NCBI GenBank assembly: GCA_947463915.1
Contig: CANHVO010000015.1
Location: 1 to 44,209, forward strand
DNA from: Planctomycetaceae bacterium
GTDB lineage: Bacteria; Planctomycetota; Planctomycetia; Pirellulales; Pirellulaceae
DNA length: 44,209 nucleotides
Direction: 5' to 3'
Shown here: piece after piece, positions 43,105 through 44,209 of the stretch
Layout: every line of letters starts with the position of its first letter
Numbering within the stretch: position 1 is the stretch's first letter
Notes under the pieces: model-generated
The model's database searches: none
What the model saw: only the letters and a program-made list of their open reading frames with translations
What the model was told of the DNA's origin: nothing
Made by a program: the position numbers and the translations under genes

Positions 43105-44209
43105 CTACCAATTCTCTTGTTCGAAGAGTTCGTCTACCGCATCCAAGTAGCTGCTGGCTCTTCTGGAGATTTCCACTGGAGGAGCAGCCAACGAAACTCG
43201 CTGCCATGCCAAGTCAGAGCTGCGGGCAACAACTCGTACGAGCTGCCCGGCGTTTGTCGTAACAACCAGGAATTGTCTTCGATCCAAGGTTGCCGTGTAC
43301 ACTTCGTGCGATGGGCCGCGAACTGCGGTGACATACGCATTGCGACCATCGTTGCTAAGGACGACTTCTTGGAACGTGTCGGATTGGTAGCCTTCGAGAC
43401 CCACTGTCCATTCTGATCGTCCATTGGCCCCAATCGCAGCGTACATCCCTGTGTTTCGCGAAGTTATGCCGTTGGCATTGAAGTAGCTGGATGCCAAGTT
43501 ATCAAGCGAGTTAGCATAACCTGGCGTCATACCTAGGACGCTGAAATTGAACTCAGCATCGACATTGCCCGGCGCAACAATCGTCCTGGAGAACGTATTG
43601 GGAGTTGAGGAATCCACGGTGAACGCTGGTACTGCATAGGTAACCGTGTATGCTCCCGGCGGTAGCAAATCGAACAGATAGGTACCATCTACATGCGTTT
43701 GCTTGGTCTGCGTTCTGGCTGGCGTAGTCGCTGTTGCAGGAACCGTCAAAGTAACTTCGATACCACCCAATCGAAGTTCATTTGGATCCATAACGCCGGA
43801 GGTGTTGTCATCAACGTAAACGGTTCCACGAATCTTGCTAGGAATGAACGGCGAGATGTCCACATTGAACGTGCCGATCGAAGTTTTTGGATCCGCAACT
43901 CCGTTGGTCGTTCCATTGTCGATGATCTCGTATCGGAACGTATCTCGCCCGCTGGCTCCGAGTGGTGCCGTATAAGTGATCGTGCCGTTTGCGTTCAAGA
44001 CAATTGCGCCGGTTGTGGTCGCGTCACGAATAATGCGGCTGACTCGCAGCGTTTGACCGCTCTCGTTGGCTGGCCCCTTAGGCATCGTCTTGAAGTCCTC
44101 GGACAAATCGAAGACGGTTGGAACGCTCGCGAAAACGCTTCGTGTCAATGTCGCAGCCGTTGGTGCGTCGTTCACTTCGGTAACGTTAATTGCCAACGTT
44201 GCCGTCGCA
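43105..44209 (-). CDS. C-terminal end of a large cadherin/SdrD-like surface protein (5' end outside window)
   Basis: The frame is open to the right edge (VTEVNDAPTAATL...), so this is the end of a longer protein. TEVNDAPTAA and DTFRYEIIDNGTT are cadherin/VCBS-type Ca-binding repeat patterns, and KIRGTVYVDDNTSGVMDPNE followed by DGTYLFDLLPPGAYTVTY is an SdrD B-like (prealbumin-like) domain. The last domain (about 120 residues, YFNANGITSRNTG to FLVVTTNAGQL) is not recognised. The end SSYLDAVDELFEQENW is an acidic helix that I recall at the C-terminus of planctomycete surface proteins. It could be a sorting tag, but this is not proved. A terminator follows. Confidence 0.75.
   Translation of the reverse strand, partial: ATATLAINVTEVNDAPTAATLTRSVFASVPTVFDLSEDFKTMPKGPANESGQTLRVSRIIRDATTTGAIVLNANGTITYTAPLGASGRDTFRYEIIDNGTTNGVADPKTSIGTFNVDISPFIPSKIRGTVYVDDNTSGVMDPNELRLGGIEVTLTVPATATTPARTQTKQTHVDGTYLFDLLPPGAYTVTYAVPAFTVDSSTPNTFSRTIVAPGNVDAEFNFSVLGMTPGYANSLDNLASSYFNANGITSRNTGMYAAIGANGRSEWTVGLEGYQSDTFQEVVLSNDGRNAYVTAVRGPSHEVYTATLDRRQFLVVTTNAGQLVRVVARSSDLAWQRVSLAAPPVEISRRASSYLDAVDELFEQENW

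Noticed and set aside
1-44209. Prophage, insertion sequence or transposase
   Set aside because: No integrase, DDE or tyrosine transposase, terminase or IS-like open frame was found on either strand.

Overview
The window looks like a piece of a planctomycete chromosome, probably from the Pirellulales (Rhodopirellula/Blastopirellula-like). Evidence from the sequence: several Hanks-type Ser/Thr kinases, one with a parallel beta-helix sensor; an M50 peptidase fused to a HlyD adaptor; DUF58 and VWA genes; an OleC-like ligase; a Tat-exported squalene-cyclase-repeat protein; the 3' end of a cadherin/SdrD-like surface protein; many GTG or TTG starts; weak Shine-Dalgarno sequences; and long intergenic gaps full of palindromic repeats. 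No rRNA, tRNA, CRISPR array, transposase or phage gene was found. All functions are assigned by reading motifs, without database searches.
Layout. 1-6112 (minus): a putative operon in transcription order of GAF-HlyD sensor/adaptor, HlyD adaptor, PqqD-like/M50/HlyD peptidase and a DUF3467 protein cut by the window edge. 6490-7437: DapA-family aldolase. 7842-12373: a GH38-like protein and a Ser/Thr kinase coupled by an ATGA overlap. 12772-14652: FHA-like/GAF/class III cyclase, divergent from an orphan copy of a domain that normally precedes planctomycete kinases (14824-15282). 15474-20073: a secreted Gly-rich protein and a kinase with a beta-helix ectodomain. 20434-22832: Coa1-like and DUF4139-like envelope proteins. 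22894-24326: a DUF2071 gene broken by one in-frame amber codon, and a thioredoxin-like protein lacking the first CxxC cysteine. 24639-28296: DUF58, VWA membrane protein (ATGA overlap) and a DUF2141 lipoprotein, followed by an OleC-like ligase (28302-30044). 30501-30950: secreted Gly-rich protein. 31137-33886: YqiJ/YqiK-like flotillin pair. 34055-35516: two overlapping genes, a small planctomycete protein and a LolA-like envelope protein. 35688-38751: histidine kinase plus NtrC-type regulator. 38847-42658 (minus): squalene-cyclase-repeat protein, CysK and a coiled-coil Cys-rich membrane protein. 43105-44209: end of a giant surface protein with a good terminator.
The most striking non-coding signal is a family of seven dispersed bipartite palindromes, each with a 69-bp core. 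All lie between genes and 3' of at least one gene. Each half forms its own hairpin and the two halves also pair with each other; the two halves carry compensatory base swaps. Two further elements share this plan with a GAATTC-based sequence, and other palindrome families are interleaved with them. The other main candidate for a new system is the adaptor-only operon at the left edge, in which an intramembrane peptidase and a GAF sensor are each fused to HlyD adaptors and no transporter gene is visible.
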